Assembly: GCF_017921835.1 (NCBI RefSeq)
Contig: NZ_JAGEMN010000001.1
Coordinates: forward strand, 62,001 to 126,000
DNA length: 64,000 bases
From: Sporosarcina sp. 6E9
GTDB taxonomy: Bacteria > Bacillota > Bacilli > Bacillales_A > Planococcaceae
Direction of reading: 5' to 3'
The notes under the pieces are model-generated. The model was not told the DNA's origin and searched no databases. It saw only the letters and a program-made list of their open reading frames with translations. The first letter of the stretch is position 1, and each line of letters begins with the position of its first letter. Shown here in pieces: positions 33,688 through 43,156 of this stretch. A program made the position numbers and the translations under genes.

Positions 33688-35286
33688 TTGTTTACTAAAA
33701 GTAAAATTCGACTCCAAACAAAATTAACGATATTAGTCTGTACAGTAGTCCTCGTTTCATTATCAGTAACAGCCTATTTGATTGGCAGCAAAGCCGTTGA
33801 AAATTCAAGGGCTTTTCACGAAAATAAAGTAATGGATATCGCGACCACTATCAGTCATACAAAGCTGATCAAAGACGGGTTAACCGGAGACGGACCCGTG
33901 GAAGCTATTCAATCTTTCACAAGCGAAGTTCAAAAAAGTACAAGTGTGCAGTATATCGTCGTGTTAAACAAGGATCATATTCGCCAGTCGCACCCAGTAG
34001 AAGAACGAATTGGTGAATATTTTGTCGGGGGCGACGAGGACCTTGCGTACGAAGGGGAAAGCTACACATCTTTAGCCCAAGGGACGCTCGGTGAATCATT
34101 AAGGGCTTTTGTGCCGATATATGCTGAAAATGAGATAGTCGGTGTCGTCTCCGTAGGTATTTTGTCGAAAAACATACAAGCCGCCGTATTTCAAAGCCTA
34201 CGCACAAGTTACATAGGCATTGGCTTTGGATTACTTATCGGCATCATTGGGGCCTTTCTTTTAGCAAGACAAGTTAAGAAAACCCTATACGGTTTGGAAC
34301 CGGAGGAAATCGCTAAACTTCTTGGCGAACGCGATGCGATGCTGGAATCCGTCAAAGAAGGAATTATTGCAATCAACGATAAAGGCGAAATCATTGTGGC
34401 CAATCAAGCCGCAAGTCAACTATTTCACCAAGCGGGTCTACTGGAAAACCCAATCGGCAAAACAGCCGATGCCTATTTACCGGGCTCACGTTTACAACAA
34501 GTCCTAATCTCCGGAGAACCAGCCTTCAACCAAGAACAACAACTGAATGGCATCGATATCGTCGTCAACCGAGTCCCGGTCATTTTAAACGGTGAAATCG
34601 TGGGCGCACTCGCGACATTTAGAGATAAAACCGAACTAACTTCTTTAGTAGAACAACTATCGGGTGCGAAAGCTTTTGCGGAAACCCTAAGAACGCAAAC
34701 ACATGAATTTATGAATAAACTACACGTCATCACAGCGATGGTGCACACAAAATCGTATGACGAGCTAAAAGAATACACCACCTATTTATCAGATGCTTAT
34801 CAAAAAGAAGTGGGCGCAGTTTCTCGACTCATCAAGGATCCCGTCATATCGGGCTATTTGGTTAATAAGTTAAGCAAAGCACGTGAAACCGGCATTCATG
34901 TCGAACTAGCAGGGGACAACCCACTCCCCGGATTGAAGAAGATTGAGCATATGGACAAAATCATTACAATTCTAGGCAACCTGTTCGATAATGCGAGCGA
35001 AGCCGTACGAGATCAAGAGAACGGTCAAATTGAAATTGCTATAAATTATAAGAACAAGCACTTCTATTTTGATATACATGATAACGGTCCGGGTATTGGC
35101 GAAGCGGATTTTGAACAAACTTCGCAGATTGGCTTATCGACAAAAGGTGAAAATCGTGGGTACGGTCTTTATTTGGTCAATAAAGCCCTCACTGAACTGG
35201 GCGGCAAGCTAGATATTTCTTCGGAGAAAGGAGCGGGTACTCGATTTCATGTGAAGATTCCTTATGAGGGGGATACGAATGATTAA
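33688..35286 (+). CDS. DctS/CitS-type sensor histidine kinase
   Basis: A 532-residue membrane sensor kinase of the CitA/DcuS group. TM1 lies around residues 12-34, followed by an extracytoplasmic Cache/PAS-like ligand domain (YIVVLNKDHIRQSHP, VGGDEDLAYEG), TM2 around 172-194, a cytoplasmic PAS (AMLESVKEGIIAINDKGEIIVANQAA), a histidine box LRTQTHEFMNKLHVI with His338, and an HATPase with DNASEAV and GLSTKGENRGYGLYLVNKA. Start at TTG 33688. Kinases of this group sense citrate or C4-dicarboxylates. It overlaps the response regulator gene and lies close upstream of a DASS symporter, its probable target. Confidence 0.92.
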   Translation: MFTKSKIRLQTKLTILVCTVVLVSLSVTAYLIGSKAVENSRAFHENKVMDIATTISHTKLIKDGLTGDGPVEAIQSFTSEVQKSTSVQYIVVLNKDHIRQSHPVEERIGEYFVGGDEDLAYEGESYTSLAQGTLGESLRAFVPIYAENEIVGVVSVGILSKNIQAAVFQSLRTSYIGIGFGLLIGIIGAFLLARQVKKTLYGLEPEEIAKLLGERDAMLESVKEGIIAINDKGEIIVANQAASQLFHQAGLLENPIGKTADAYLPGSRLQQVLISGEPAFNQEQQLNGIDIVVNRVPVILNGEIVGALATFRDKTELTSLVEQLSGAKAFAETLRTQTHEFMNKLHVITAMVHTKSYDELKEYTTYLSDAYQKEVGAVSRLIKDPVISGYLVNKLSKARETGIHVELAGDNPLPGLKKIEHMDKIITILGNLFDNASEAVRDQENGQIEIAINYKNKHFYFDIHDNGPGIGEADFEQTSQIGLSTKGENRGYGLYLVNKALTELGGKLDISSEKGAGTRFHVKIPYEGDTND

Positions 35287-35995
35287 CGTATTAATTATTG
35301 AAGACGATCCAATGGTTGCAAAATTCAATGGGATTTATCTGGAAAGCATCCCGGGGTTTACCCTTGCTGGAATCGCTGAAACTGCCGAAGCAGGATGGAC
35401 ATTTTACCAATCAAATAAAGTCGATCTCATCTTACTTGACGTACATATGGGGAAAAAAACTGGCCTTGAACTGCTACGCGATTTTCGAAAAGCGGATGAC
35501 CCAGTGGATGTCATCATCATTTCGGCGGCAAACGATAAACAATCCGTCCAAACAGCGCTCCGTTACGGGGCGGTTGATTATCTCATAAAGCCTTTTACCT
35601 TCGAACGATTCCAAGAAGCGCTTCTCCAATATGAACAGAAGCATCAGGTGATGAAAGATACGGAACACGTAAGTCAAGAAGCAATCGATACATTTTTGCT
35701 TCGATCAGAAAAATCGCAAGCGACTGTTCTCGATCTTCCTAAAGGGCTCACGGTTCGAACCTTTACAACGATTGTCCGGCAAATGATGAAGCGTCCAAAA
35801 GGTGCATTTTCGGCCGCTGATTTGGCGAAGGAAACGGGGATTTCACGCGTCTCCGTTCGAAAATATTTAAATCATTTAGTGGAAACTGACATGTTAACCG
35901 TCGACATCGTGTATCAAGAAACGGGTCGTCCATTAAATCGCTTCATTGTAAAACCTGAAAAAATCGATATTCTCGAAGCATTAATCCGCGAATAA
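35279..35995 (+). CDS. DctR/CitT-type response regulator
   Basis: A 238-residue response regulator. The start at ATG 35279 has GAGGGGG upstream and overlaps the kinase stop by 8 bases. The receiver domain contains the phospho-acceptor Asp54 in LILLDVHMG and the Lys in YLIKPF. The C-terminal HTH is of the CitT type, with FSAADLAKETGISRVSVRKYLNHL around residues 175-205. It would activate genes for uptake of dicarboxylates or tricarboxylates, most likely the symporter gene ~150 bases downstream. Confidence 0.92.
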   Translation: MINVLIIEDDPMVAKFNGIYLESIPGFTLAGIAETAEAGWTFYQSNKVDLILLDVHMGKKTGLELLRDFRKADDPVDVIIISAANDKQSVQTALRYGAVDYLIKPFTFERFQEALLQYEQKHQVMKDTEHVSQEAIDTFLLRSEKSQATVLDLPKGLTVRTFTTIVRQMMKRPKGAFSAADLAKETGISRVSVRKYLNHLVETDMLTVDIVYQETGRPLNRFIVKPEKIDILEALIRE

Positions 35996-36000
35996 CCAAA

Positions 36001-36041
36001 AAGAAAGTCACAATTTGTTCAATTGTGGCTTTCTTTTTTTA
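36001..36041 (+). terminator. Rho-independent terminator after response regulator
   Basis: Stem AGAAAGTCACAATT pairs with AATTGTGgCTTTCT, followed by seven T. Confidence 0.85.
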
Positions 36042-36143
36042 GTTACAAAAGTCTTTGCTTAGTTACGTAATGTATATTTACGATAAATTTGCCTATATAG
36101 TTAGCTTTCAAATAGTAAGCGTTTACATTGGGAGGGATTATTC

Positions 36144-37814
36144 TTGAAAGCAATGGTATCTACTGTCTGGCAAGGACTTTGGCGTTCGCATGACCAGACC
36201 AAAAATCTACTAAACTTTTTTTCGTATAAGAAGGATATAGAAAAAGCAAAGAATAAAAATGAACAATCGAAACAAGCAACAAATACCGGGGGACCTTTAC
36301 AGGAGCCGGATAATGAATACAATAAAAAATCCTATACAACGGCACAAATTGTAGGTTTGATACTTGGCCCCTTATTATTCATTTTAACGCTGTTATTCTT
36401 TTCGCCTGAAGGATTGTCTCCAGAAGCGAGAGCAGTTCTGGCTGTAACATTATGGATTGCAACATGGTGGATTACGGAAGCGATTCCGATTCCAGTCACT
36501 TCGCTACTACCGATATTCTTATTGCCGGTAACGGGCGCGTTAGATAGCGGAACCGTAACAGCTGCATACGGTAATGACATTATTTATCTATTCTTAGGTG
36601 GGTTCTTTATTGCGCTAGCGATGGAAAAATGGAATCTCCATAAGAGAATGGCATTGGCGATCATCGCATTCATCGGGACGAGCACGCAACGAATCTTACT
36701 TGGATTTATGGTAGCCACAGCGTTTCTATCGATGTGGGTGTCTAACACCGCTGCAGTTATGATGATGATCCCAATGGGGTTAGCCATCACTGCACAAGTC
36801 GCATCCGCTTTAAAAGGGCGACCCGAGGAAAAAGAATTACCGAAGTTTGAGAAAGCGTTAATCTTTGGAATTGGCTATGCGGGAACAATCGGTGGACTCG
36901 GTACGCTTATCGGTACGCCGCCGAATATCATTCTTGCCGCACAAGTGAAAGAATTATTCGGTGTAGAGATTTCATTTGCAGGTTGGATGCTCATTGCAGT
37001 TCCAATTGTCGTGATACTCACGATTACAACTTGGATCTACTTGGGAAGATTTGCTTTTAAAATGAGTATTAAAGGCCTTCCTGGTGGAAAAGAAGTGATT
37101 CAAGATGAACGTAAAGCACTTGGAAAAATGATTTTTGAAGAAAAAGTAGTTGCCGCTGTATTTGTTTTTGCAGCTTTCATGTGGATTACAAGAGAATTTC
37201 TTTGGTTGGGAATCGTACCTGATTTAAAAGATGGCATGATTGCTGTGTTGGCAACGGGTCTTTTATTTGCAATCCCGACATCTAAAAAGTATGGCGCGCG
37301 CATTCTTGAATGGAAAGATTCCAAGGAAATCCCGTGGGGCATTCTACTCCTATTCGGAGGCGGTCTTGCAATCGCTGCCGGCTTCCGTCAAACAGGTCTG
37401 TCTGAATGGATTGGTGCGCAACTCACTGTATTAGATGGTTTTAACATTATTATCATCATCACACTTTCAACGTTACTCGTTCTTGGATTAACGGAGATTA
37501 CATCAAATACGGCAACTGCGACGATGATTCTTCCAGTATTGGCATCACTAGCGCTAGCCCTGCAAATCCACCCGTTCGCATTGATGGTACCAGCGGCAAT
37601 GGCTGCAAACTGCGCGTTCATGTTGCCAGTAGGAACTCCACCAAACGCAATCATCTTTGGAACCGGGAAATTAAGAATCGTTGAAATGGTTCGCGTCGGT
37701 TTCTTGGTCAACTTATTCGCCCTGTTTTTAATCGTATTGGTTATTTACTTCCTAATGCCAATTGCGTGGGGACTTGATTTGCATAATGTACCTGCTGAAT
37801 TTTTCGGTAAATAA
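36144..37814 (+). CDS. DASS (SLC13) family sodium:dicarboxylate symporter
   Basis: A 556-residue divalent anion:sodium symporter. Start at TTG 36144, 7 bases after GGGAGGG. The first ~65 residues are hydrophilic and charged, an N-terminal extension compared with typical ~480-aa members. Family motifs are ITEAIPIPVTSLLPIFLLPV, FLSMWVSNTAAVMMMIP (first SNT substrate/sodium motif), GTIGGLGTLIGTPPNI, TEITSNTATATMILPV (second SNT motif) and LPVGTPPNAIIFG. It likely imports succinate, malate or citrate. It lies downstream of the kinase/regulator pair; regulation by them is inferred. Confidence 0.93.
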   Translation: MKAMVSTVWQGLWRSHDQTKNLLNFFSYKKDIEKAKNKNEQSKQATNTGGPLQEPDNEYNKKSYTTAQIVGLILGPLLFILTLLFFSPEGLSPEARAVLAVTLWIATWWITEAIPIPVTSLLPIFLLPVTGALDSGTVTAAYGNDIIYLFLGGFFIALAMEKWNLHKRMALAIIAFIGTSTQRILLGFMVATAFLSMWVSNTAAVMMMIPMGLAITAQVASALKGRPEEKELPKFEKALIFGIGYAGTIGGLGTLIGTPPNIILAAQVKELFGVEISFAGWMLIAVPIVVILTITTWIYLGRFAFKMSIKGLPGGKEVIQDERKALGKMIFEEKVVAAVFVFAAFMWITREFLWLGIVPDLKDGMIAVLATGLLFAIPTSKKYGARILEWKDSKEIPWGILLLFGGGLAIAAGFRQTGLSEWIGAQLTVLDGFNIIIIITLSTLLVLGLTEITSNTATATMILPVLASLALALQIHPFALMVPAAMAANCAFMLPVGTPPNAIIFGTGKLRIVEMVRVGFLVNLFALFLIVLVIYFLMPIAWGLDLHNVPAEFFGK

Positions 37815-37818
37815 AATA

Positions 37819-37861
37819 GAGTGCCTGACACCTACGCAACGTGGGTGCCAGGCATTTTTAA
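37819..37861 (+). terminator. Rho-independent terminator after DASS symporter
   Basis: Stem GTGCCTG.CACC with GGGTG.CAGGCA(T), then TTTTTAATTTT. Confidence 0.8.
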
Positions 37862-38131
37862 TTTTGAATGAACATATCATAAAGGGGGAGAATCATAAGG
37901 GATTGTATAGCTACGTTGAATAGTTATCGGGTGGTAGAGTGAAGTAACGGACTTGTAGACAACTATGTTCTAGACGTTTCCCGGTTATGGGAAGCGTTTT
38001 TTTTGTTGTTGGAGGTTTCCCATTTTGAGTGTCGTGCCGGGTTATTCCCATCCAATAATATTTAAAGACTATTCAGACTACAGGATTGTTTTGTAAGAAC
38101 ATTTGTTTTATAATAGACGTAAAGAATTGAG
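37862..38131 (+). other. Intergenic region with a second terminator, possible transcript
   Basis: No ORF with a ribosome binding site. A strong hairpin CGTTTCCC (37975-37982) with GGGAAGCG and eight T at 37998-38004 ends a stretch that also holds a small TAGCTA/TAGTTA hairpin near 37908. A short untranslated RNA ending at 38004 is conceivable. Equally, it may be the debris left beside the truncated nuclease gene. Confidence 0.3.
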
Positions 38132-38680
38132 ATGAGGCCGTGGTTTTATTGTAGAGTTGACGAGCCCATATGTCGAACCAATAAAGCGATTCAAATCGTT
38201 ATCACCAATTTCAACTTGCTTGAAAAACCACATTACCACAGCATGTTTCAATTAATTGACCCTGAGAATGGCGCTCTATTTTCATCTCATATGGAAATAC
38301 ATGTGCTTGAATTATCAAAAGTGAAGGGATTAAAACTTAAAAACGCGACCAAACTTGAACAATGGTTAATTTTTATGAAGGGCGATAAAGAAACAAAGGA
38401 GGCGTTAGCGATGGAAAGTTTAACCATTAGAGATGCATTTAGTGAGATCCAACGTTTAAGCGATGATACGGAAATGCGTAAAGCAGCCATCGCACGTGAA
38501 ATTCATTTGAAAGATCAAATTCAAAGGGAACTAGATGCAAAAGAAGAAGGCAAAGAAGAAAATATAACAAAAGTAATCTTAAGTATGCATCGAAAACAAT
38601 ACCCGATTGAGGAAATCGCGGACGTGTTAAATATGCCGGTAGAAAATGTTGTAAGTATCATAAAATCAACTATTCAATAG
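38132..38680 (+). pseudogene. 5'-truncated Rpn-type PD-(D/E)XK nuclease/transposase remnant
   Basis: A 182-residue frame matching only the C-terminal half of the Rpn/PDDEXK_2 family: VITNFNLLEKPHYHSMFQL, DPENGALFSSHMEIHVLELSK, KLEQWLIFMKGDKET, then a Lys/Glu-rich helix and a C-terminal HTH-like tail (YPIEEIADVLNMPVENV). The N-terminal nuclease core (the PD and ExK residues, usually ~130 residues) is missing and there is no ribosome binding site at the 5' end. It is most likely a decayed mobile recombination-promoting nuclease. Confidence 0.75.
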
Positions 38681-39109
38681 TTGGAACAGTACTGGGTTAC
38701 AGATCACAATATAAGCCTACGAATCATCCCCAATAAGCCATTCAAATACAAAACGACCTTTTGGCACACGCATAGGTCGTTTTTTTCTGCAAATTCAACC
38801 CTTTAATAAATAACGTGTTAAATTCTAGGATAAACGCGCGCTTTTGCTGAAAAGGGTTCAAATTACCTAAATATAGAAGCGTATTGATACGTAAATTGAA
38901 TTGTTAGGTGAAGAAATATTGAAATTGACAGGTAAAGTAGTTATAACTTTTTTGAAATTTAGACTAACTACCTGCACTGGAATAGGTAAGACTTGTAGAC
39001 TTTTGACAAACTTAGAAATGTTTGTGAGAATTATTTATAAGTATCATTACACACTTAATAATCGCCTAGAATGGTGGCGTGAGAAGCTCGTCGAAAGGAT
39101 GGAAACGCA
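38681..39109 (+). other. Gap without a convincing gene
   Basis: Contains the terminator at 38751-38787. A 70-codon frame at 38901-39113 starts at TTG without a ribosome binding site and overlaps the next gene's start; it is not supported. Otherwise AT-rich leader sequence of the VWA lipoprotein gene. Confidence 0.5.
38751..38787 (+). terminator. Rho-independent terminator
   Basis: AAACGACC (38751-38758) pairs with GGTCGTTT (38774-38781), followed by more T. It is the same terminator type as at 40575. Confidence 0.75.
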
Positions 39110-40531
39110 ATGAGAATAAAATTACTGTACATTCCAATTATGGTATTGCTTGTATTAGTAGGATGCAGTAAAGATGGTGAACCAACTGTTAAAGATGAGC
39201 CTACCGCGGAAAACATCGAAACTGATAAGTCTACTGACGAAACGCTGGATGAGGAAACTGCAATAGATGACGATGATGATTCCGAAAAAGTAGTCGTGGA
39301 GGATGTCATAACAGGTGCCTCCTTACCAACTTCGTTGACAGAATTAGAAGGACTACTTCCAGGAGAAACAAATTACTTAAGCACTTTGGAAACCGAAGGA
39401 GACCTGCCTAAAATTGATGAACTGACGGCCAGGTTACCCAACATAAAAGAGAATCCAACGAACGAAGAATTGGATAAGTACTATGAAGCCCTGTTATCTC
39501 TCTTCCAACAAGACTTTAATGGACCGGAAGATATTATTAATAAAATGAAATTCGATTCGATTGGTAACCCGGACGTCGAAGATCCACGAATGCAATTCAA
39601 GGAAAATCTGAATGTCATGGTCATTTTGGATGCCTCGGGTAGTATGGCAAATTATATTAATGATCAAACGCAGATGGAAGCGGCAAAATTAGCGATAAAG
39701 AACTTTGTTCAAGGTTTGCCCAAAGAAGCAAATGTTGGGCTGCGCATATATGGTCATAAAGGAACTGGTTCTCGTGCCGATAAAGAAATGTCGTGTAATA
39801 GCAGTGACATCGTGTACCCGATTGACAAGTATGACGCTAATTCATTTAATGCTATTTTAGATAAGGTTCACCCAGCAGGGTGGACGCCAACCGAGTTTGC
39901 TTTGAGTGAAGCAGAAAAAGATTTAGCTGAATTCAAAGGAGATAAAAATACGAATATCGTCTATTTGGTCGGAGATGGGATTTCTACATGTGACGATGAC
40001 CCAGCGGCTGCGGCAAAAAAGCTATATGAATCGGATATAACACCAATCGTTAATGTAATTGGTTTTAATGTTGATGATGCAGCACAAAAACAATTAAAGG
40101 AAATTGCAGAAGCAGCAGAAGGTTCTTATCAAGATGTTCGAGATGCGCAAGGTCTTCAAGATGAATTAGACCAAGCCCATAAAATCGCAGAGAGCTGGGA
40201 ACAGTGGAAGGCTTCAAAAGAAGCTAGTTTGGAAGTGGATAAAATACAAAAAAATCTAGATGTGTTTGTGTATCATACGGATGAATTTGTAAAATGGGTA
40301 AATGAAAGACAACAAGTCAGCTTAGTTTTGACTTACCTATTGCAAGAAAAAGAAATGATGACAGGTGAAAGTCATGATTATTTACAGGAGAAAAATATTT
40401 CATATCATTCATGGATTGAAGAAGAATACGACAAGTTAAGAGAGGATTTAAAAGCATTAAATGATAGTAACTTTAAAGAAGCGATTCAGACACTAGAAGA
40501 TAAATATAAGAAAAGTACATCCAATCCTTAA
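39110..40531 (+). CDS. VWA-domain lipoprotein
   Basis: A 473-residue exported lipoprotein: signal peptide with lipobox LVGC (Cys20), then a ~100-residue acidic Thr/Asp-rich linker, then a von Willebrand A domain. The MIDAS motif DASGSM is near residue 173, and the further metal-binding Thr is probably in GWTPTEFAL near 262, with VYLVGDGISTC near 285. The C-terminal ~110 residues are helical and charged. VWA lipoproteins of Bacillus are implicated in surface protein-protein contacts. Monocistronic with AAAGGATGG upstream and a strong bidirectional terminator downstream. Confidence 0.85.
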   Translation: MRIKLLYIPIMVLLVLVGCSKDGEPTVKDEPTAENIETDKSTDETLDEETAIDDDDDSEKVVVEDVITGASLPTSLTELEGLLPGETNYLSTLETEGDLPKIDELTARLPNIKENPTNEELDKYYEALLSLFQQDFNGPEDIINKMKFDSIGNPDVEDPRMQFKENLNVMVILDASGSMANYINDQTQMEAAKLAIKNFVQGLPKEANVGLRIYGHKGTGSRADKEMSCNSSDIVYPIDKYDANSFNAILDKVHPAGWTPTEFALSEAEKDLAEFKGDKNTNIVYLVGDGISTCDDDPAAAAKKLYESDITPIVNVIGFNVDDAAQKQLKEIAEAAEGSYQDVRDAQGLQDELDQAHKIAESWEQWKASKEASLEVDKIQKNLDVFVYHTDEFVKWVNERQQVSLVLTYLLQEKEMMTGESHDYLQEKNISYHSWIEEEYDKLREDLKALNDSNFKEAIQTLEDKYKKSTSNP

Positions 40532-40574
40532 TGAGCGCAACGTATTGGAAATAGATTGACCATTTGTGTATGAA

Positions 40575-40610
40575 CAAAAAAACGACCTTTGGCAAAGGTC
40601 GTTTTTTTTC
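40575..40610. terminator. Bidirectional terminator between VWA and patA genes
   Basis: AACGACCTTT pairs with AAAGGTCGTT; flanked by A7 on the left and T8 on the right, so it can stop both converging transcripts. Confidence 0.9.
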
Positions 40611-40616
40611 TAGCGA

Positions 40617-41768
40617 TTAACCACTGATAAAACGTTCAATCCGATTCATGCCTTCCACCAATGTCTCCATGGAATTTGCATAGGAGATCCTTATAAATCC
40701 TTCACCATATATAGTAAAAGCACTTCCAGGAACAACGGCAACATGTTCGCTGGCCAATAACTTCGTTGCAAACTCCCATGATGTTAATCCCGTAATCTCA
40801 ATCGATGGAAAAATATAAAATGCGCCAGTCGGTTTAATCACGCTTAATCCCATTGAAGTAAGTCTTTCATACACATAATCTCTTCGTTCCAAATAAGCGG
40901 TGTTCATCGCTAATGGTGTGTTACGACTATGCGTTAACGCTTCGATACCTGCATATTGACTGGGCAGGGCGGCACAAATGGAATTATACAGATGCACCTT
41001 TAAAACATGATCCATTAAATCTTGTGGACCCAATACAAACCCCAATCGCCAACCTGTCATCGCATGTGACTTGGAGAGGCCGTGGATTAAAAAGAGTTTA
41101 TGTCTAATTTGAGGATAAGAAGCAAAAGATACATGCTCTTCATTGAATGAATTCTCGCTATAAATTTCATCCGAGATGATAAAGATGTCGTGTTTTTCCA
41201 ACACATTCACGATACCGTCCATCTGCTCTTTTGTTAAAGTCATTCCAGTAGGATTCGATGGATAATTTAATATAATTGCTTTCGTTTTCTCGGTGATCAA
41301 AGCCGCTAACGCTTCAGGACATGGGACAAGTTCAGTTTTCATCGTATCCAAATAAACTACGTTAGCACCGCTTAAATGAACAATAGGTTCATACCCCGAA
41401 TAAATCGGAGCCGGCATGATTACTTCGTCGCCTTCATTTAAAATCGTTCTTAAGATCGAGTCGATTCCTTCGCTAGCTCCGGTTGTGATGACTATTTCCG
41501 TTACTGGATCATATAAAATTTTATATTTTTCCTCAAAAAATAATGAAACCTTCTCGCGTAATTCTAGTAAACCCGCATTATGTGAATAACCCGTTAAGTT
41601 ATTCTGAATCGCTTCAATTCCTGCTTGTTTCACTCGATCAGGTGTTGGAAAGTCGGGTTCGCCAATCGTTAGATTAACCCCATCGCCATATTGGGCGACT
41701 TCATTTGAGAATACCCGAATACCGGGAACTTCCAGATCCTTTACACGATCATTCACTCGATTTATCAT
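40617..41768 (-). CDS. patA: PLP-dependent aminotransferase, PatA-like
   Basis: A 383-residue fold-type I aminotransferase close to Bacillus PatA. The start is placed at ATG 41768, 7 bases after AAGGAG; longer in-frame versions would translate the operator at 41793-41805. Residues typical of PatA are VPGIRVFSNEVAQ, LTIGEPDFPTP, YSHNAGLLELR, YPSNPTG, ISDEIYS, the PLP-lysine in GLSKSHAMTGWRLGF, and SGAFYIFPSI-like TGAFYIFPSI near the end. It probably transfers amino groups from an acyl-amino acid or aromatic/aspartate-type donor. It is divergent from the TRAP operon and shares its operator type, suggesting joint regulation. Confidence 0.88.
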   Translation of the reverse strand: MINRVNDRVKDLEVPGIRVFSNEVAQYGDGVNLTIGEPDFPTPDRVKQAGIEAIQNNLTGYSHNAGLLELREKVSLFFEEKYKILYDPVTEIVITTGASEGIDSILRTILNEGDEVIMPAPIYSGYEPIVHLSGANVVYLDTMKTELVPCPEALAALITEKTKAIILNYPSNPTGMTLTKEQMDGIVNVLEKHDIFIISDEIYSENSFNEEHVSFASYPQIRHKLFLIHGLSKSHAMTGWRLGFVLGPQDLMDHVLKVHLYNSICAALPSQYAGIEALTHSRNTPLAMNTAYLERRDYVYERLTSMGLSVIKPTGAFYIFPSIEITGLTSWEFATKLLASEHVAVVPGSAFTIYGEGFIRISYANSMETLVEGMNRIERFISG

Positions 41769-41792
41769 CATAACACTCCTTATCACGCAACT

Positions 41793-41805
41793 GTGTACTG
41801 TATAC
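41793..41805. promoter_or_regulatory. Operator GTGTACTGTATAC upstream of patA
   Basis: A GTnnACnGTATAC site, 25 bases upstream of the patA start codon. The same pattern occurs at 41990-42002 and 47621-47633. Such near-palindromes are typical of FadR/GntR regulators, and one is encoded at 45513. Confidence 0.6.
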
Positions 41806-41948
41806 ACCTATCTTAATTTAAGGATTGTTATTTGTAAATGAATTTTATTAGTAATGTTTGGAATTAATTAAATTGAGAGTTAATAAATGGTGTTCATACC
41901 GCTTCATAGCAGGGGGGATAGCGGTATAGGATTGCGGAAAATATTGAA

Positions 41949-41977
41949 TTGACATTTTATTTAACATATTGTATCTT
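41949..41977 (+). promoter_or_regulatory. SigA-type promoter of TRAP operon
   Basis: TTGACA (41949-41954), 17-base spacer, TATCTT (41972-41977). The operator and the cre site follow directly downstream, in the position of a repressor and a CcpA roadblock. Confidence 0.7.
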
Positions 41978-41989
41978 TATCTAAACCCT

Positions 41990-42002
41990 GTACACGGTAT
42001 AC
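41990..42002. promoter_or_regulatory. Operator GTACACGGTATAC downstream of TRAP promoter
   Basis: The core of a 19-bp palindrome, CCTGTAC.CG.TATACAGG, just downstream of the -10. Same GTnnACnGTATAC form as at 41793. Best candidate for the binding site of the GntR/FadR-like regulator in this operon. Confidence 0.65.
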
Positions 42003-42031
42003 AGGCGTTAATTTGAAAACTAAAAAAATGA

Positions 42032-42048
42032 ATGTAAGCGCTTTACAT
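42032..42048 (+). promoter_or_regulatory. CcpA-type cre site
   Basis: ATGTAAGCGCTTTACAT is a fully symmetric match to the catabolite-responsive element (TGnAAnCGnTnnCA). Its location downstream of the TRAP promoter predicts glucose repression. Confidence 0.8.
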
Positions 42049-42094
42049 GTAGTTGTTTCACCAAAAAGATTTATAGAATAAAGGGGGAAATAAA

Positions 42095-43081
42095 ATGTTG
42101 AAGAAGATTGCATTTTCAATCGTACTGATGATTATCCTAGCGGGGTGTTCAGAAGACGGTGGAGAGAAAGTGAAGTTACAACTAGGACATGCATTATCAG
42201 AAGGAACACCAGCATCCGATTTAATCAATGAGATGGCTGAAAATATCGCAGAGAAAACAGATGGTCGTGTCGAAATTGATGTATTCCCGAACAGTCAACT
42301 GGGATCAGAAACTGAAATGTTGGAGCAAGTTAAAATGGGAACGATGGAATCAGCAGCAATTATGATAGGATCCATGCAATCTCTCGACATGCGTATGGCA
42401 ATCGAAGACTTACCTTATATGTGGAAAGACATCGATCATGCGCGAGCCGCATATGACGGTAAATTTGGGGACTATCTAGCAGATGTAATGGATGAACAAG
42501 GCATGAAAAAAATTGGTTATGTCGAATGGGGTTTTAGACATATCACAAATAACAAAAAACCAATCGTAACACCTGAAGATATGAACGGATTAAAAATTCG
42601 TGTTGCGCAATCTAAACTTCGCATTGATGCATTTGAAGAATTAAATGCAATGCCGACAGCGATGGCGTTCAGTGAAGTTTATGGTGCTTTACAAACAGGC
42701 GCATTAGATGCCCAAGAAAATCCTTTAGCTAATATTGTCGCACCGAAATTTGATGAAGTTCAAGATTATCTATCTTTAACTGGCCATTTTTACAACACAA
42801 TTATGATGGTCGTTGAAAACGATACTTGGGACAAAATTTCTGAAGATGATCAAAAAGTTATTTTAGATGAGTCTGCTAGAATTTCAAAAGAAGTTCAAGT
42901 GAAGAATGATGAAGCAGAAAAAGGCTATGTTGAAGAACTTAAAAGTAGAGGCATGACGGTGAATGAAGATGTAGATTCAGACGCTTTCCGTGAAAAAATG
43001 CTTCCTGTGTATGATAAGTGGGAAAAAGATGTTTTTGGAGAAGAGTTAATGGATATTTATCGTGAAGCTTCCGGTTGGTAA
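42095..43081 (+). CDS. dctP: TRAP transporter substrate-binding lipoprotein (DctP family)
   Basis: A 328-residue extracytoplasmic solute receptor. It has lipobox ILAGC (Cys18). The DctP family pattern is clear: GHALSEGTPASDLINEMAENIAEKT at the N-terminus, NSQLGSETEMLEQVKMGTME, and the conserved region KIRVAQSKLRIDAF followed by NAMPTAMAFSEVYGALQTGALDAQENP with the carboxylate-binding Arg. It captures an organic acid or amino-acid-like anion for the membrane components encoded next. AAAGGGGG ribosome binding site. Controlled by the promoter, operator and cre sites just upstream. Confidence 0.95.
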   Translation: MLKKIAFSIVLMIILAGCSEDGGEKVKLQLGHALSEGTPASDLINEMAENIAEKTDGRVEIDVFPNSQLGSETEMLEQVKMGTMESAAIMIGSMQSLDMRMAIEDLPYMWKDIDHARAAYDGKFGDYLADVMDEQGMKKIGYVEWGFRHITNNKKPIVTPEDMNGLKIRVAQSKLRIDAFEELNAMPTAMAFSEVYGALQTGALDAQENPLANIVAPKFDEVQDYLSLTGHFYNTIMMVVENDTWDKISEDDQKVILDESARISKEVQVKNDEAEKGYVEELKSRGMTVNEDVDSDAFREKMLPVYDKWEKDVFGEELMDIYREASGW

Positions 43082-43156
43082 TCTAGTAAAGGTTTCCTTG
43101 TTTAGATGAATTCATTTAAACAAGGAAAATTCTTTTTAAGTTAAAGGAGGAAAATC

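Noticed and set aside
38901..39113. 70-codon frame upstream of the VWA lipoprotein
   Set aside because: TTG start without ribosome binding site, overlap with the next gene's start, and no protein-like pattern.
41769..41807. 13-residue longer PatA N-terminus
   Set aside because: It would translate the operator; the ATG at 41768 has a well-spaced AAGGAG and matches the family start.
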